From DRTC01 sp964521025 (lineage in GTDB: Bacteria > Cloacimonadota > Cloacimonadia > Cloacimonadales > TCS61): DNA of 35,345 nt. Where the stretch lies: the NCBI GenBank assembly GCA_964521025.1, contig CAZFPK010000033.1:1-35345 (forward strand), read 5' to 3'. Shown one piece after another: positions 7,056-14,840 of this stretch (the first letter of the stretch is position 1; every line of letters begins with the position of its first letter). Made by a program: the position numbers and the translations under genes. The notes beneath the pieces were generated by a model. It was not told the DNA's origin and did not search any database. It saw nothing but the letters and a program-made list of their open reading frames with translations.

Positions 7056-9515
7056 ATGCCTTTCCAAAAAATAAAGTTCCAACATCTTTTACCAGCTGTT
7101 CTAAAACCAACTCGATATATTAACAGCGAATTGAACGGTTTTCAGAAAACACCTTCGGAAAAAACGATTAATTTTTGCCTTGCTTTTCCGGATGTTTATG
7201 AAGTCGGATTTTCTCATCTTGGTTTGAAAATACTGTATTCTATTTTGAACAACGAGAAAGATACAGTTGCTGACCGGGTTTACACACCCTGGCCTGATTT
7301 CGGAGAAAAACTTCTAGAAAATAAAATCCCCTTATTTGCTTTAGAAAGTAAGATTGCTGTTCGAGAATTCGATGTTCTCGGTTTTACATTGCAATCAGAA
7401 CTAACTTACACGAATATTCTTTATACTCTCGAACTTGCTCAAATTCCGCTGTTCGGTATCGACAGAAAGGAAGAACATCCGCTCATTTTAGGAGGTGGAC
7501 CATGTTCTTCCAATCCTGAACCTTTATCTGATTTCTTCGATGCTTTCTTGATCGGTGATGCGGAAGAAGCGATCATCGAGATCAAGGATTGTTTAAAAAA
7601 TAGCAAAGGAAAATCGAGGAAAGAAAAACTTCAGGAACTGTCAAAAATCGAGGGAATTTATGTTCCTTCTTTATTTGATAAAACTTGCGGGAAAAAGATC
7701 AAGATCAGGAAATTTCTCGATTTTAATAACCCAGGAAAAACTCACTGCAACCAGTTAATTCCCTGGATGGAGCCGACTCATTTTCGTTATGTTGCGGAAA
7801 TAATGCGCGGGTGTACACGCGGCTGTCGGTTCTGTCATGCCGGCATGTTTTATCGTCCGGTATGGGAAAAAGATTCCGCGATCATCTTACAAGAACTTAT
7901 CAGAGAAGTGAAGCAATTCGGTTGGGATGAAGCAGCGATAACTTCGCTTTCCACGAGTGATTACAGTTGTATCAAATCTCTCCTTTTTGAACTATGCGAA
8001 CATCTGAACAAGCAAAATGTCAGTCTTTCTTTACCGTCTCTGCGTGTGGATACGATCGACGATGAACTAACAAAACTTTTGAATGCAATGAAACAGACCG
8101 GACTGACCATTGCACCGGAAGCAGGAACACAAAGGCTTCGTAATATTATTAATAAAAATATTTCGGAAGAAGATATCCTGCAGAGCATCGAGGTCGCTCT
8201 GAAAAACGGCTGGAAACTGATCAAACTTTATTTTATGATCGGACTTCCTTTTGAAGAAGAAACTGATATCGATGGGATCATTAAACTAATTGAAAAAATT
8301 GTCCGGATCTCTCATAAAAAATTGAAGATCAATGTTTCTGTCTCACCTTTTGTGCCGAAAGTTTTTACTCCTTTTCAATGGTCGAAAATGGATGCAAAGG
8401 AATCTTTACAGAGAAAAGCAGACAAGATAAAATTTTCTATGAAAAGATATAAATTCATCAAAATAAAATATCATGAGATCGATTCTTCCCTCCTCGAATG
8501 TGTTCTCGGCAGAGGAGACAGGAAGGTCGGGAAATTGCTTCATTCTGCATATCGGACCGGTGCCAAATTCGATGGCTGGAATGAGTTTTTTGATTTTAAG
8601 GTCTGGGAAAAAGCAGCTGAAGAATGCAGGATCAATATTGAAAATTATCTTTCGGAAATTCCATTAAAAACTTGTTTGGATTGGGAACACATTGATCTCG
8701 GGATCGATAGGAATTTTCTCATGCAGGAATGGGAAAATGCCCGAAATGAAAAAATCCTGGAAGATTGCAGAACCGGAAAATGTTCGGGATGCGGGATCTG
8801 CAATACGGAAATTTCTCACATTTTTGCTGAAAAAAAGGAAGCTGTAAAAATCAATATCCAACCGGGAAAATATCTCTTTCAACAGGTTTACTTCCATTAT
8901 CGTGTTTTTTTTGAGAAAAAAGGAATAATGCAATTCGTTGCACATCTCGATCTGGTGCGGATGCTGCAGAGAATTATGAGAGTTTCCAGGCTGCCGATAG
9001 TTTTCACGCAAGGGTTTAATATTCACCCGCGTATAAGTCCGGGACCTCCTCTTCCGATCGGAGTTCAGGGAGAAAATGAATATTGCGATTTTGTCTTGAA
9101 AAAGGAAATAGGCTTGAGAGAAATTGAAGCAAAATTGAAACTGGTTTTCCCTGAAAATTTGACAGTAAAAAAAATTGAATTCCTGCCCGATAAAAAACAA
9201 AGAGCAATGGAATTCTTTAAATTTGAAGAAATGCAAATTATTCCACCTGAAAATTTATCCGTCCATTTTAATAAAAGAACGAAAGTTTTTCTCGAGACAG
9301 AAGATTGGTTTTTTTCTCGTTTCAGAAAAGGTAAAGAACGAACTTCAAATCTAAAACAACTGATCAAAGAAATTTCTTTTCGCAAGAATATTTTGAATTT
9401 GACAAAAACAATTGTTGGAGCGAGTATTTTTGATATTTTGCGGGAAATCTATGAAATCGAAAGAGGAAAAACGGGTGGTTTGGAGATAATCAGGAAGAGA
9501 ATGTTACGGATGTGA
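7056..9515 (+). CDS. Fused radical SAM (TIGR03960-type) and DUF2344 protein
   Basis: An 819-residue fusion recognised from two families. Residues about 1-230 form a B12-binding-like N-terminal region (CLAFPDVYEVGFSHLGLKIL near 41-60). The radical SAM core follows with the [4Fe-4S] motif C253-x3-C257-x2-C260 (CTRGCRFCHAG) and a GLTIAPEAGTQRLRNIINK stretch near 349-367. A small Cys cluster, CSGCGICN, lies near 576-583. Residues about 610-819 are a DUF2344 domain (FVAHLDLVRMLQRIMRVSRL, then FNIHPRISPGPPLPIGV). In other bacteria the two parts are adjacent genes or fused, often near RNase G or ribosome-related genes; a modification role in RNA or ribosome biology is suspected but unproven. The ATG at 7056 has no strong ribosome site. 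Full length, no damage seen. Confidence 0.93.
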   Translation: MPFQKIKFQHLLPAVLKPTRYINSELNGFQKTPSEKTINFCLAFPDVYEVGFSHLGLKILYSILNNEKDTVADRVYTPWPDFGEKLLENKIPLFALESKIAVREFDVLGFTLQSELTYTNILYTLELAQIPLFGIDRKEEHPLILGGGPCSSNPEPLSDFFDAFLIGDAEEAIIEIKDCLKNSKGKSRKEKLQELSKIEGIYVPSLFDKTCGKKIKIRKFLDFNNPGKTHCNQLIPWMEPTHFRYVAEIMRGCTRGCRFCHAGMFYRPVWEKDSAIILQELIREVKQFGWDEAAITSLSTSDYSCIKSLLFELCEHLNKQNVSLSLPSLRVDTIDDELTKLLNAMKQTGLTIAPEAGTQRLRNIINKNISEEDILQSIEVALKNGWKLIKLYFMIGLPFEEETDIDGIIKLIEKIVRISHKKLKINVSVSPFVPKVFTPFQWSKMDAKESLQRKADKIKFSMKRYKFIKIKYHEIDSSLLECVLGRGDRKVGKLLHSAYRTGAKFDGWNEFFDFKVWEKAAEECRINIENYLSEIPLKTCLDWEHIDLGIDRNFLMQEWENARNEKILEDCRTGKCSGCGICNTEISHIFAEKKEAVKINIQPGKYLFQQVYFHYRVFFEKKGIMQFVAHLDLVRMLQRIMRVSRLPIVFTQGFNIHPRISPGPPLPIGVQGENEYCDFVLKKEIGLREIEAKLKLVFPENLTVKKIEFLPDKKQRAMEFFKFEEMQIIPPENLSVHFNKRTKVFLETEDWFFSRFRKGKERTSNLKQLIKEISFRKNILNLTKTIVGASIFDILREIYEIERGKTGGLEIIRKRMLRM

Positions 9516-9585
9516 GCCTGTTTCACAAAATAATTAACTTGAACTAAATCTAACTGATCAAATAAAGATTAGACGAAATAAAAGA

Positions 9586-9799
9586 TCATTGCATAATGTT
9601 ATCAAAAGTCATAAATTCTGTTTGATCGCTATTTTCTCTTTTTTCAAAATCATTGATTATTTTTTTATCCTGTAAATCTTCAAAGATTTCATATAAAGAT
9701 TTTTTTATCAGAGTTGAAAAATCACACTTATAGTGATCTTTAAGCATTCTGAAAACCTTTTCATCTTTTTTGATTCAATCTAATAGATATTACAGCCAT
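9586..9799 (-). pseudogene. RelB/RHH-type antitoxin remnant with frameshift
   Basis: Starting at the ATG 9799 the frame reads MAVISIRLNQK and then hits TGA. If one base of the six-T run at 9766-9771 is skipped, it continues DEKVFRMLKDHYKCDFSTLI and on to TFDNIMQ at a TGA (9586-9588). This gives a complete antitoxin of about 70 residues of the ribbon-helix-helix (DUF6290/RelB-like) kind. The second part could restart at the ATG encoding MLKDHYK (53 residues). The shift is in a homopolymer, so a sequencing error is possible. Its start overlaps the end of the toxin remnant next to it. Confidence 0.65.
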
Positions 9800-9936
9800 G
9801 AATATACTTCCCCCCGTTTTCCAATATAGACGACAAAATAATTCTCATCTTCCGGGTAAAAAATTGCTCGATACTTTCCTTTTCTTAGCCTAACCCGGAT
9901 AAACCGGAAAAGATTCAACCGTGAATTAACATGAAT
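9790..9936 (-). pseudogene. RelE/ParE-type toxin, C-terminal fragment
   Basis: Reading from about 9936 the minus strand encodes HVNSRLNLFRFIRVRLRKGK and then a stretch that reads YRAIFYPEDENYFVVYIGKR, ending GEVYSWL and TAA at 9790-9792. This is the C-terminal half of a RelE-superfamily toxin: a core Arg-rich strand, then an acidic turn, then the VVYIGKRGEVY strand that normally carries catalytic or structural residues. An in-frame TAA lies just before it and the N-terminal half is not found upstream, so the gene is truncated. The toxin precedes the antitoxin, which is the reverse of the usual RelBE order. Confidence 0.65.
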
Positions 9937-10429
9937 TTACGCGTATAAAAGAAATTGAACAAAATTCTGTTTTCTTGAATCATTTCTACAAAAGTGTTCA
10001 CTAAGTGCGGAAAAAATCTTTTGCAAAAAAAAACACGAATATTAAAGGTAAGATACTATAATTTCGTTTCAAATTTCCTTTAAGTTTTTATATCGAATAA
10101 ATTGAAGTCTTTCGTAAGAGCCAATGACTGAAATGCATGATGAAATAATGTAAATTGTTTTTTGGGTAAGTTACCTTTCTTCACTTTTTTATGAACTATT
10201 TTTCATAATAAATCATGTTTACAATCTAATACAATAATGCTACTTTACAATTTTTTCATTTATCAGAATAAATATACACATTTTTTTAACTTTTTTTTGA
10301 CTCCAAAACTCCCTGTCCCTTTTATCATTCGATAAAATATCAGACCATTGAGCATTTAGAAATTGATGAGAAGGTTCTAATGTCTGATTTGATTTGTAGT
10401 TTAAAAACGATTTATCAAATGAGGAAAAA
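9937..10429. other. Gene-free AT-rich gap with a possible operator
   Basis: About 490 bases with no supportable gene. A 68-codon minus-strand frame (10240-10446) has no family resemblance. An inverted repeat, TCAGAC (10340-10345) with GTCTGA (10382-10387), lies 43 bases before the vapB remnant and could be its old autoregulatory operator. The stretch 9905-9950 resembles the degenerate GAATTNACNNGAATTTACGCG intergenic repeats common in some anaerobes. Confidence 0.3.
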
Positions 10430-10666
10430 ATGACAAATCTAAACATCCAATTAGACGAAAGAGACTACTGAAGGTTGATTTATACATCGAAAATTTATAA
10501 AAAGACCGTCCAAATGTTAATTCACGAATTAATAAATCAATTACCTGATATTGATGAAATAAACAATATTAAGCAGGACCCGGTATTTCAAATGGAAGGT
10601 TATGATTCAAAAGCCAAGCTAGATTTATCAAAAAATATCGATAAATATTTTTATGAAGAGAAATAG
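10430..10666 (+). pseudogene. VapB-type antitoxin with nonsense codon
   Basis: AUG at 10430 with GAGGAAAAA just upstream. It encodes MTNLNIQLDERDY, then TGA (10469-10471), then RLIYTSKIYKKTVQMLIHEL and continues to TAG at 10664-10666, immediately before vapC. The full 78-codon frame resembles the VapB antitoxins that precede PIN toxins, with an N-terminal DNA-binding beta-strand-helix and a C-terminal toxin-binding tail (VFQMEGYDSKAKLDLSKNID). The TGA replaces a codon between Tyr and Arg where relatives have a polar residue, so one nonsense change has interrupted it. A restart at the TTG 10475 would lack the DNA-binding strand. Confidence 0.7.
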
Positions 10667-10668
10667 AA

Positions 10669-10968
10669 ATGTTTCGAGTTTTTATCGATACGAATGCCTG
10701 GATAGCCTTGAACAGCAAACGAGATCAATTTCATCAACAATCCGTAAAATTCAATAAAGAATTGCTATTAAGCGGTTGAAGTTATATAACAACAAATTAT
10801 ATTTTGGATGAAACTTATACAGGTTTGCAAAAAAAAGCCGGGCATTATGCAGCTGATGATTTTGGCAGAAGAATCCGAAAATCAAACATTGTTTCCATCA
10901 TCCGTATCTCCGCATCTATCGAAGAAAATCCTGGTAAATTTTCGCGAAGTAGTAGCGGATGTTGTTAA
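10669..10968 (+). pseudogene. VapC PIN-domain toxin, broken
   Basis: Two bases after vapB, the ATG at 10669 encodes MFRVFIDTNAWIALNSKRDQ, with the first PIN Asp in FIDTN. A TGA at 10777-10779 (codon 37) interrupts the frame. It continues SYITTNYILDETYTG, with the PIN Glu/Asp in ILDET, then QKKAGHYAADDFGRRIRKSN and IVSIIRISASIEE. The expected C-terminal FTD-containing third of the domain is missing. From about 10918 the DNA instead encodes a HicB C-terminus in another frame. The toxin therefore has both a nonsense codon and a 3' deletion and is very unlikely to be active. Confidence 0.75.
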
Positions 10969-11137
10969 AGATATGACGGCAAATAAGGAAACATTACCGG
11001 AAGCGATTGCCAATAAGCAATATAACGGTAGATTAACAGTTCGGATTCCAACCGATGTGCATAGAAACCTGGCAATCAAAGCCGCAGAATCGGGAATTGA
11101 TTTAAATCGTCTTACCGGATCAAAATTAAGCCGGTAA
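10918..11137 (+). pseudogene. HicB antitoxin C-terminal remnant
   Basis: In the frame one base on from vapC, the stretch NFREVVADVVKDM (with LPEAIANKQYNGRLTVRIP) and then HRNLAIKAAESGIDLNRL matches the end of HicB-type antitoxins: a partial RNase-H-like domain followed by an Arc-like ribbon-helix-helix DNA-binding tail. It ends at a TAA at 11135-11137. The N-terminal part is gone and the fragment is joined straight to the vapC remnant, so a deletion has fused two different toxin-antitoxin loci. An ATG at 10808 opens the frame but the first 37 codons come from vapC sequence in the wrong frame. No HicA partner is present. Confidence 0.7.
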
Positions 11138-11472
11138 TTACAGAATTCCCATTCCACAAAAAAGCGGGTTTCTGATTAATTGTTATTAAGCATTATATTT
11201 AAAGACGGGGAATGATCTAATTAGAAGTGGACGGATGCATTCGCTTGTAGCAACTCGAGTTTAATCATTGGACTTTATTCTTTGGAAAGTTACTTATGAT
11301 CGATGGTTTCAGAGACCGGTAATCTCTTCATTCGGAGATTAGTGAACTGATGAGATAGAGATTGTATTTTATTGTTGAAAGAAAATACTCGCAATAATTT
11401 TTCTTTTTGCATGATACTGAATCTTAATGGTTTTGTGTCCTGTTTTTTCTTTATTAATCTCAATCGAAATCA
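11138..11472. other. Gap without a gene; one hairpin
   Basis: No coding sequence is supportable. A 7-bp stem TAATCTC (11320-11326) pairs with GAGATTA (11335-11341). Otherwise the gap shows only AT-rich sequence before the convergent end of the methyltransferase gene. Confidence 0.4.
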
Positions 11473-12093
11473 TCAATCTTCCATTTTCACCGAAACCGTC
11501 AATCCGTCCCCAATCGGCAAAATTGTGCTGTACAATCTTTTATCGGCAAAGACCATTTCATTGTATCGATGCAAAGGTTTACTCAATTCTTTTTGAACTT
11601 TCATCGGTTTTAAAAGAGCATCATCCGCTAAAAGCAGACCATTTTTCCTGACAAGGTTGATACATTTTTCCAACATTACCGGGTACAGCGGTTTATCGGA
11701 ATCCTGCAAGATCAGATCGAAAGGAGGTTCGAGTTTATCGATGATAACGCTTGCATCGCCCTGGATCAATTCTACGATATTCTCCAATCCTGCTTGCTTA
11801 ACATTCCTTTTTGTTTCTGCGAAAAGTTCGGATTCGAGTTCGATTGCCGTCAGTTTTCCCTTTGTATGTTTGAGTGCTTCTGCAATCCAGATGGTTGAAT
11901 AACCGAGACATGTTCCGAATTCCAGGACTCTTTTTGCATCGATAGTTCGAATAATCAATCCGATAAATTTCCCGACCGGCAAACCGATTTCAGGTTGGAT
12001 TTTTCTATTATCTCTTATTCTGACATCTGAGAATATTTTATCAAGGTGTTTATTATCGGATTGCAGGAATTGTTCAATGTAGTCGTTAAACAT
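11473..12093 (-). CDS. Class I SAM-dependent O-methyltransferase (COMT/CCoAOMT-like)
   Basis: A 206-residue soluble methyltransferase of the O-methyltransferase family 3. Motif I, RVLEFGTCLGYSTIWIAEAL (about 55-74), binds S-adenosylmethionine; LTAIELESELFAETKRNV is motif II; NIVELIQGDASVII follows. The divalent-metal ligands normally found in DADK...ADN are here the Asp residues of LILQDSDKPLY (about 126-136) and ADDAL (about 155-159), so Asn is replaced by Asp. Family members methylate catechol-like or tRNA hydroxyls; the substrate here is unknown. The first ATG is at 12093 with only a weak purine-rich site (AAAGAGAAAA) upstream. It stands alone between the toxin-antitoxin remnants and an intact toxin-antitoxin pair. 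Confidence 0.88.
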   Translation of the reverse strand: MFNDYIEQFLQSDNKHLDKIFSDVRIRDNRKIQPEIGLPVGKFIGLIIRTIDAKRVLEFGTCLGYSTIWIAEALKHTKGKLTAIELESELFAETKRNVKQAGLENIVELIQGDASVIIDKLEPPFDLILQDSDKPLYPVMLEKCINLVRKNGLLLADDALLKPMKVQKELSKPLHRYNEMVFADKRLYSTILPIGDGLTVSVKMED

Positions 12094-12261
12094 TTGGTTT
12101 TCTCTTTGTTTTTTAACTATAATTTGAGAGATGGTTGAAGAATAAAACTTTGATTAATTGGATTCAAATCAATAAAAGAAATGTTGTTCTATAGAATTCA
12201 ATGAAAATCTATTTCCGGATGAATCTTGTAATCATTGATTTTGCATAAAAATTCTTCGAGA

Positions 12262-12567
12262 TCATATTTTTTTTTCATCCAAATATATCTTCACATTACG
12301 ATAAAAATTTTCATGCATACCCAGAGCGATCAAGGTCCTGGTTTTTTCATTCCAAAGATAAGCAATCAAAAAGATCTTTGCATGCACTCTGAATTTATAA
12401 ACCCAAATATTTTTCAAGTCTCCTCTTTTTCGTTCACCTTTTTCAGGATTCTCAATAATATGTTTAATTGCTTTGTCCAATTCTTTTATTTGGTTCTTTT
12501 TCAGTTTTTTTTTCTGTCTGACGAATAAAGGAGTTTGTAATATCTGAATATCATTTCGAGAATTCAT
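12262..12567 (-). CDS. RelE/ParE-type toxin
   Basis: A 101-residue RelE-superfamily toxin paired with the antitoxin encoded directly upstream. It has the usual arrangement: an N-terminal helix pair (PLFVRQKKKLKKNQIKELDK), HIIENPEKGERKRGDLKNIW, then the core strands VYKFRVHAKIFLIAYLW and TRTLIALGMHENFYRNVKIY with the C-terminal HENFY motif common in toxins of ParD-like pairs. Such toxins cleave mRNA on the ribosome or poison gyrase; which applies cannot be told. The start at 12567 overlaps the antitoxin stop region by 17 bases, consistent with translational coupling. No damage is visible, in contrast to the decayed toxins a few kilobases upstream. Confidence 0.85.
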   Translation of the reverse strand: MNSRNDIQILQTPLFVRQKKKLKKNQIKELDKAIKHIIENPEKGERKRGDLKNIWVYKFRVHAKIFLIAYLWNEKTRTLIALGMHENFYRNVKIYLDEKKI

Positions 12568-12772
12568 AAGGTATTAAATCATCGTTTTCAGATTGTTCCA
12601 AACCGATTAGAATATCCCGGATGAATGAATAAGGGAGATTTTCGTTTTGTTCGGCAATTCTTCCGATCTTTGACCAGAATTCGATCTGTCCGGCTAATGA
12701 TCTCTTGAATACTGTTGAACTGATTTTTGCTTGTTTTGCCAGTTCGTCGGATATTTTTACAGCTAAAGGCAT
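12551..12772 (-). CDS. ParD-like antitoxin
   Basis: A 73-residue antitoxin beginning MPLAVKISDELAKQAKISST and ending SENDDLIPYEFSK, recognised as the TA_antitoxin_ParD-like family: an N-terminal ribbon-helix-helix-like region (1-40, including FKRSLAGQIEFWSKIGR) and a toxin-neutralising tail. The ATG at 12772 is chosen because a perfect AAGGAGGT lies 5 bases upstream; the frame stays open for 34 more codons but there is no ribosome site there. Antitoxin first, toxin second, overlapping, is the classic order. Probably autoregulated, though no operator is obvious. Confidence 0.87.
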   Translation of the reverse strand: MPLAVKISDELAKQAKISSTVFKRSLAGQIEFWSKIGRIAEQNENLPYSFIRDILIGLEQSENDDLIPYEFSK

Positions 12773-12892
12773 ATTTACCTCCTTGGTATTTATTTCAAGA
12801 GACAAACTAAAAATAATTGCATTTGGTGTCAAAAGGTTTCTAAATAAAATTATTGGTTTTGCGAGAGAAATCACAAAATGTAGATTTAAGTT

Positions 12893-13576
12893 TCATTGCT
12901 GAATCCTTTCATACAACAACAAATTCCTTTCTTTCCCAACCTGTTTGATCACACCGATTTTTTTCAAAGTATAAACTATCCTACGAGCCTTATAAACAGA
13001 AATTTGCAGTCCTTGGGCATAACTTTTCGTGGAGAAAGGTTCTTCCAAATCTGCCGGAATAAATCTCCGGAAATCTTCTTTATTTCGGAAAATAAATGAT
13101 CCCGAAACATCTATCAATTTCCTGTCGAATATACTGATCCCTTTTCTTCTCCAGCTGCCTTTTCCGTCATCACAACGAATTTCTTCTTCCTTGATCGATA
13201 AAACTTCAAGGGTAAAATTTTCCTGCTGAAACAATTCTGTTATCCTGACGATTTCATCAAAAATATCGAGCAATTTCCTCTTTTTGGGAGATTTCCTGCT
13301 GCGGATAATTTCTCCGTTTTCGGAAATCACGGTAATCCATTTTTCTTCAGCGAGAGGATAAACTAAACGGACTTTATATTTTTTTGATAAATTCAGGAGT
13401 TTGTTCCTGATCTTTGCCGGGCTTTTGGTCTGGATTTCGATCAGTTCGTTTTTTCTTACAATATCGATGATGAAATTATCAATTTTTCCTTCGAGTTTAT
13501 CTCCAGGTCCGGAATACCATTTTTTCAAAGCCGAATGGAGAGAACGCTCGTTCTGGAGTCCGATGTTATGTTTCAT
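12893..13576 (-). CDS. Uncharacterised protein, PD-(D/E)XK-like N-terminus and winged-helix-like C-terminus
   Basis: A 227-residue conserved hypothetical. Residues about 28-55 read GKIDNFIIDIVRKNELIEIQ and then TKSPAKI, a spacing typical of a PD-(D/E)XK nuclease core (Asp33 or Asp38, then Glu47-x-Gln49 in place of ExK). Then come KVRLVYPLAEEKWITVI and a basic SRKSPKKRKLLDIFDEIVRI; GSWRRKGISIFDRKLID follows near 142-158. The last 60 residues (STKSYAQGLQISVYKARRIV, TLKKIGVIKQVGKERNLLLY) look like a winged helix. A DNA-linked role is inference; Gln in place of Lys could mean no catalysis. Lies 120 bases upstream of the toxin-antitoxin pair on the same strand, so co-expression is possible. No ribosome site is seen before the ATG at 13576. 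Confidence 0.7.
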   Translation of the reverse strand: MKHNIGLQNERSLHSALKKWYSGPGDKLEGKIDNFIIDIVRKNELIEIQTKSPAKIRNKLLNLSKKYKVRLVYPLAEEKWITVISENGEIIRSRKSPKKRKLLDIFDEIVRITELFQQENFTLEVLSIKEEEIRCDDGKGSWRRKGISIFDRKLIDVSGSFIFRNKEDFRRFIPADLEEPFSTKSYAQGLQISVYKARRIVYTLKKIGVIKQVGKERNLLLYERIQQ

Positions 13577-13621
13577 GTTTTTTTTCGACTTGTAAGTGTA
13601 ACGACGAGCTGAAAATAATCT

Positions 13622-13650
13622 ATCACAGACAGCTGTGAGTTATTTTTTTT
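13622..13650. terminator. Hairpin between two minus-strand genes
   Basis: TCACAG-ACAG-CTGTGA flanked by AAATAAT on the left and ATTATTTTTTTTTT-like sequence on the right. It can act as a terminator in the plus direction, or as a weak one for the lipoprotein gene ending at 13679. The T-run lies on the plus strand, so its strength for the minus-strand genes is doubtful. Confidence 0.4.
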
Positions 13651-13678
13651 TTGGAAATTTCGAAAAATGCTTTTTGAG

Positions 13679-14506
13679 TTATTTAAACTTAACCTGTAAT
13701 TCCTCACACATTTCAAACTTGACACCCGGGAAATCTTTCATAACCTTTTTCATATCTTCCTGGCTATCTTTTACACCATTCAATTTTTTCAAATTTTCCG
13801 TATCATTGATTATTTTATCAAAATCGACTTCTACAAAAGTTATAGTCGAATTATCCTGATGAGTTGCATTAGTGTCGGTGATCTTTCCATCGAACTCGAA
13901 TTTCATCGAAAATTTCATACCTGAAAACATGGATTTCATCTGTTCAATTTCCGCTTCTTTTATTTCTATGTTCTCACTCTCAGGAACATCTTCCCCGGTT
14001 TCGTCTAATTCTTCCTGCGGTTTTGGATATTTGATGATCAATTCGGAAGTTTTTCCTTTCTTGAATTCAAATCTTAAATTTTCTGCGGAAGCATCACTCA
14101 TTGCTCCCATCATGGGATTATTCCCCAGAGCTGAACCTACAGGATTATCGCTTACTGTCAGGTTTGTAATATCCTCAAAAGCGTAAACAACATGGTAGCC
14201 GACTTTTCCTTCCTTTTTTAAAGGTCTGCTGAAAACATAACTTACATTTTCTCCATATCTGTGAATGTCACTTTTAAGTTTCTCCTCATCATAAAAGGAA
14301 TTCTTCTGTTCCTTGTTAGAATCATCCGGCTCCATTCCAAAACTGGCAAGGATTCCAGTCATCATTTCTTCATCGAAAAATACTGTTTCTTCGAGCTTCC
14401 CGCTACCGTCTTTGTTGACTTTTATCAAGGTCGTAACTTCAAAACATCCTGATAATAAAATCGCTACAAATAATACTAGTAATAGAATCTTACTTTTGTG
14501 AATCAT
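13679..14506 (-). CDS. Lipoprotein, unknown function
   Basis: A 275-residue predicted lipoprotein: a basic start (MIHKSK), hydrophobic core and lipobox LLSGC (Cys at about 21). The mature part begins FEVTTLIKVNKDGSGKLEE, a beta-strand pattern seen in conserved Gram-negative lipoproteins that resemble LppX or viral-like sandwich folds, and later includes VGYHVVYAFEDITNL, a Met-rich loop (NNPMMGAMSD, MKSMFSGMKFSMKF) and an acidic middle (QEELDETGEDVPESENIEIK). No catalytic motif is seen. The ATG at 14506 has GGAGG 7 bases upstream; an earlier in-frame start at 14563 would destroy the signal peptide. It stands alone; a palindrome at 14640-14658 is upstream. Confidence 0.82.
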   Translation of the reverse strand: MIHKSKILLLVLFVAILLSGCFEVTTLIKVNKDGSGKLEETVFFDEEMMTGILASFGMEPDDSNKEQKNSFYDEEKLKSDIHRYGENVSYVFSRPLKKEGKVGYHVVYAFEDITNLTVSDNPVGSALGNNPMMGAMSDASAENLRFEFKKGKTSELIIKYPKPQEELDETGEDVPESENIEIKEAEIEQMKSMFSGMKFSMKFEFDGKITDTNATHQDNSTITFVEVDFDKIINDTENLKKLNGVKDSQEDMKKVMKDFPGVKFEMCEELQVKFK

Positions 14507-14639
14507 AATTATCCTCCATTTTTTTATGAACTGACCGACATTATATTTGAATTTATCTGTCAAATGATATTTTGATATTTACCTAATGATTTAGAGATTA
14601 ATTGGAAATTACCTATTCGGATTAAGTAATTTCATTTTG

Positions 14640-14658
14640 ATCAACTTGGCAAGTTGAT
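14640..14658. repeat. Short palindrome with GGC loop
   Basis: ATCAACTT-GGC-AAGTTGAT, an 8-bp perfect stem. The (T)GGC(A) loop also occurs at 6937-6952, and its complement (TGCCA) at 30633-30651, so these look like one family of tiny hairpins. Confidence 0.65.
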
Positions 14659-14718
14659 TTAGATGTTGATTTACGATTCCGGTTGACATCAATTTCTCCA
14701 AAAAAAAAATAGAAAATC

Positions 14719-14822
14719 AGCAACTAACAAAACGAACAAGACGAACTTTGAAACTTTAGTTTTTTTGTTCTGAATAGTTCGCTGTTAATTCTTTGTCTGT
14801 TTTGTTTGTTTTGTTCGTTGCT
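14719..14822. repeat. 104-bp MITE-like inverted repeat before gltX
   Basis: The left arm AGCAACTAACAAAACGAACA (14719-14738 and a little beyond) matches the reverse complement of the right arm ending at 14822 (AGCAACGAACAAAACAAACA). The right arm includes GTTCGCTGTTAATT. A related, larger element is at 32621-32837. It ends 18 bases before the gltX start and so lies in or just before its leader. Confidence 0.7.
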
Positions 14823-14840
14823 AAAAAAAGGAGTTTGATT

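Noticed and set aside
10240..10446. 68-codon minus-strand frame
   Set aside because: No ribosome site or known fold; it overlaps the start of the vapB remnant on the other strand.
10430..10968. Recoding of TGA (two in-frame TGA codons in vapB and vapC)
   Set aside because: TGA is the normal stop of several intact genes here (for example gltX and the radical SAM gene), and the nearby antitoxin remnants are also damaged. Nonsense decay explains both.
11218..11262. Possible tRNA fragment
   Set aside because: No cloverleaf can be drawn; the TTCGCTTGTAGCAACTCGAG stretch lacks a T-loop and acceptor stem.
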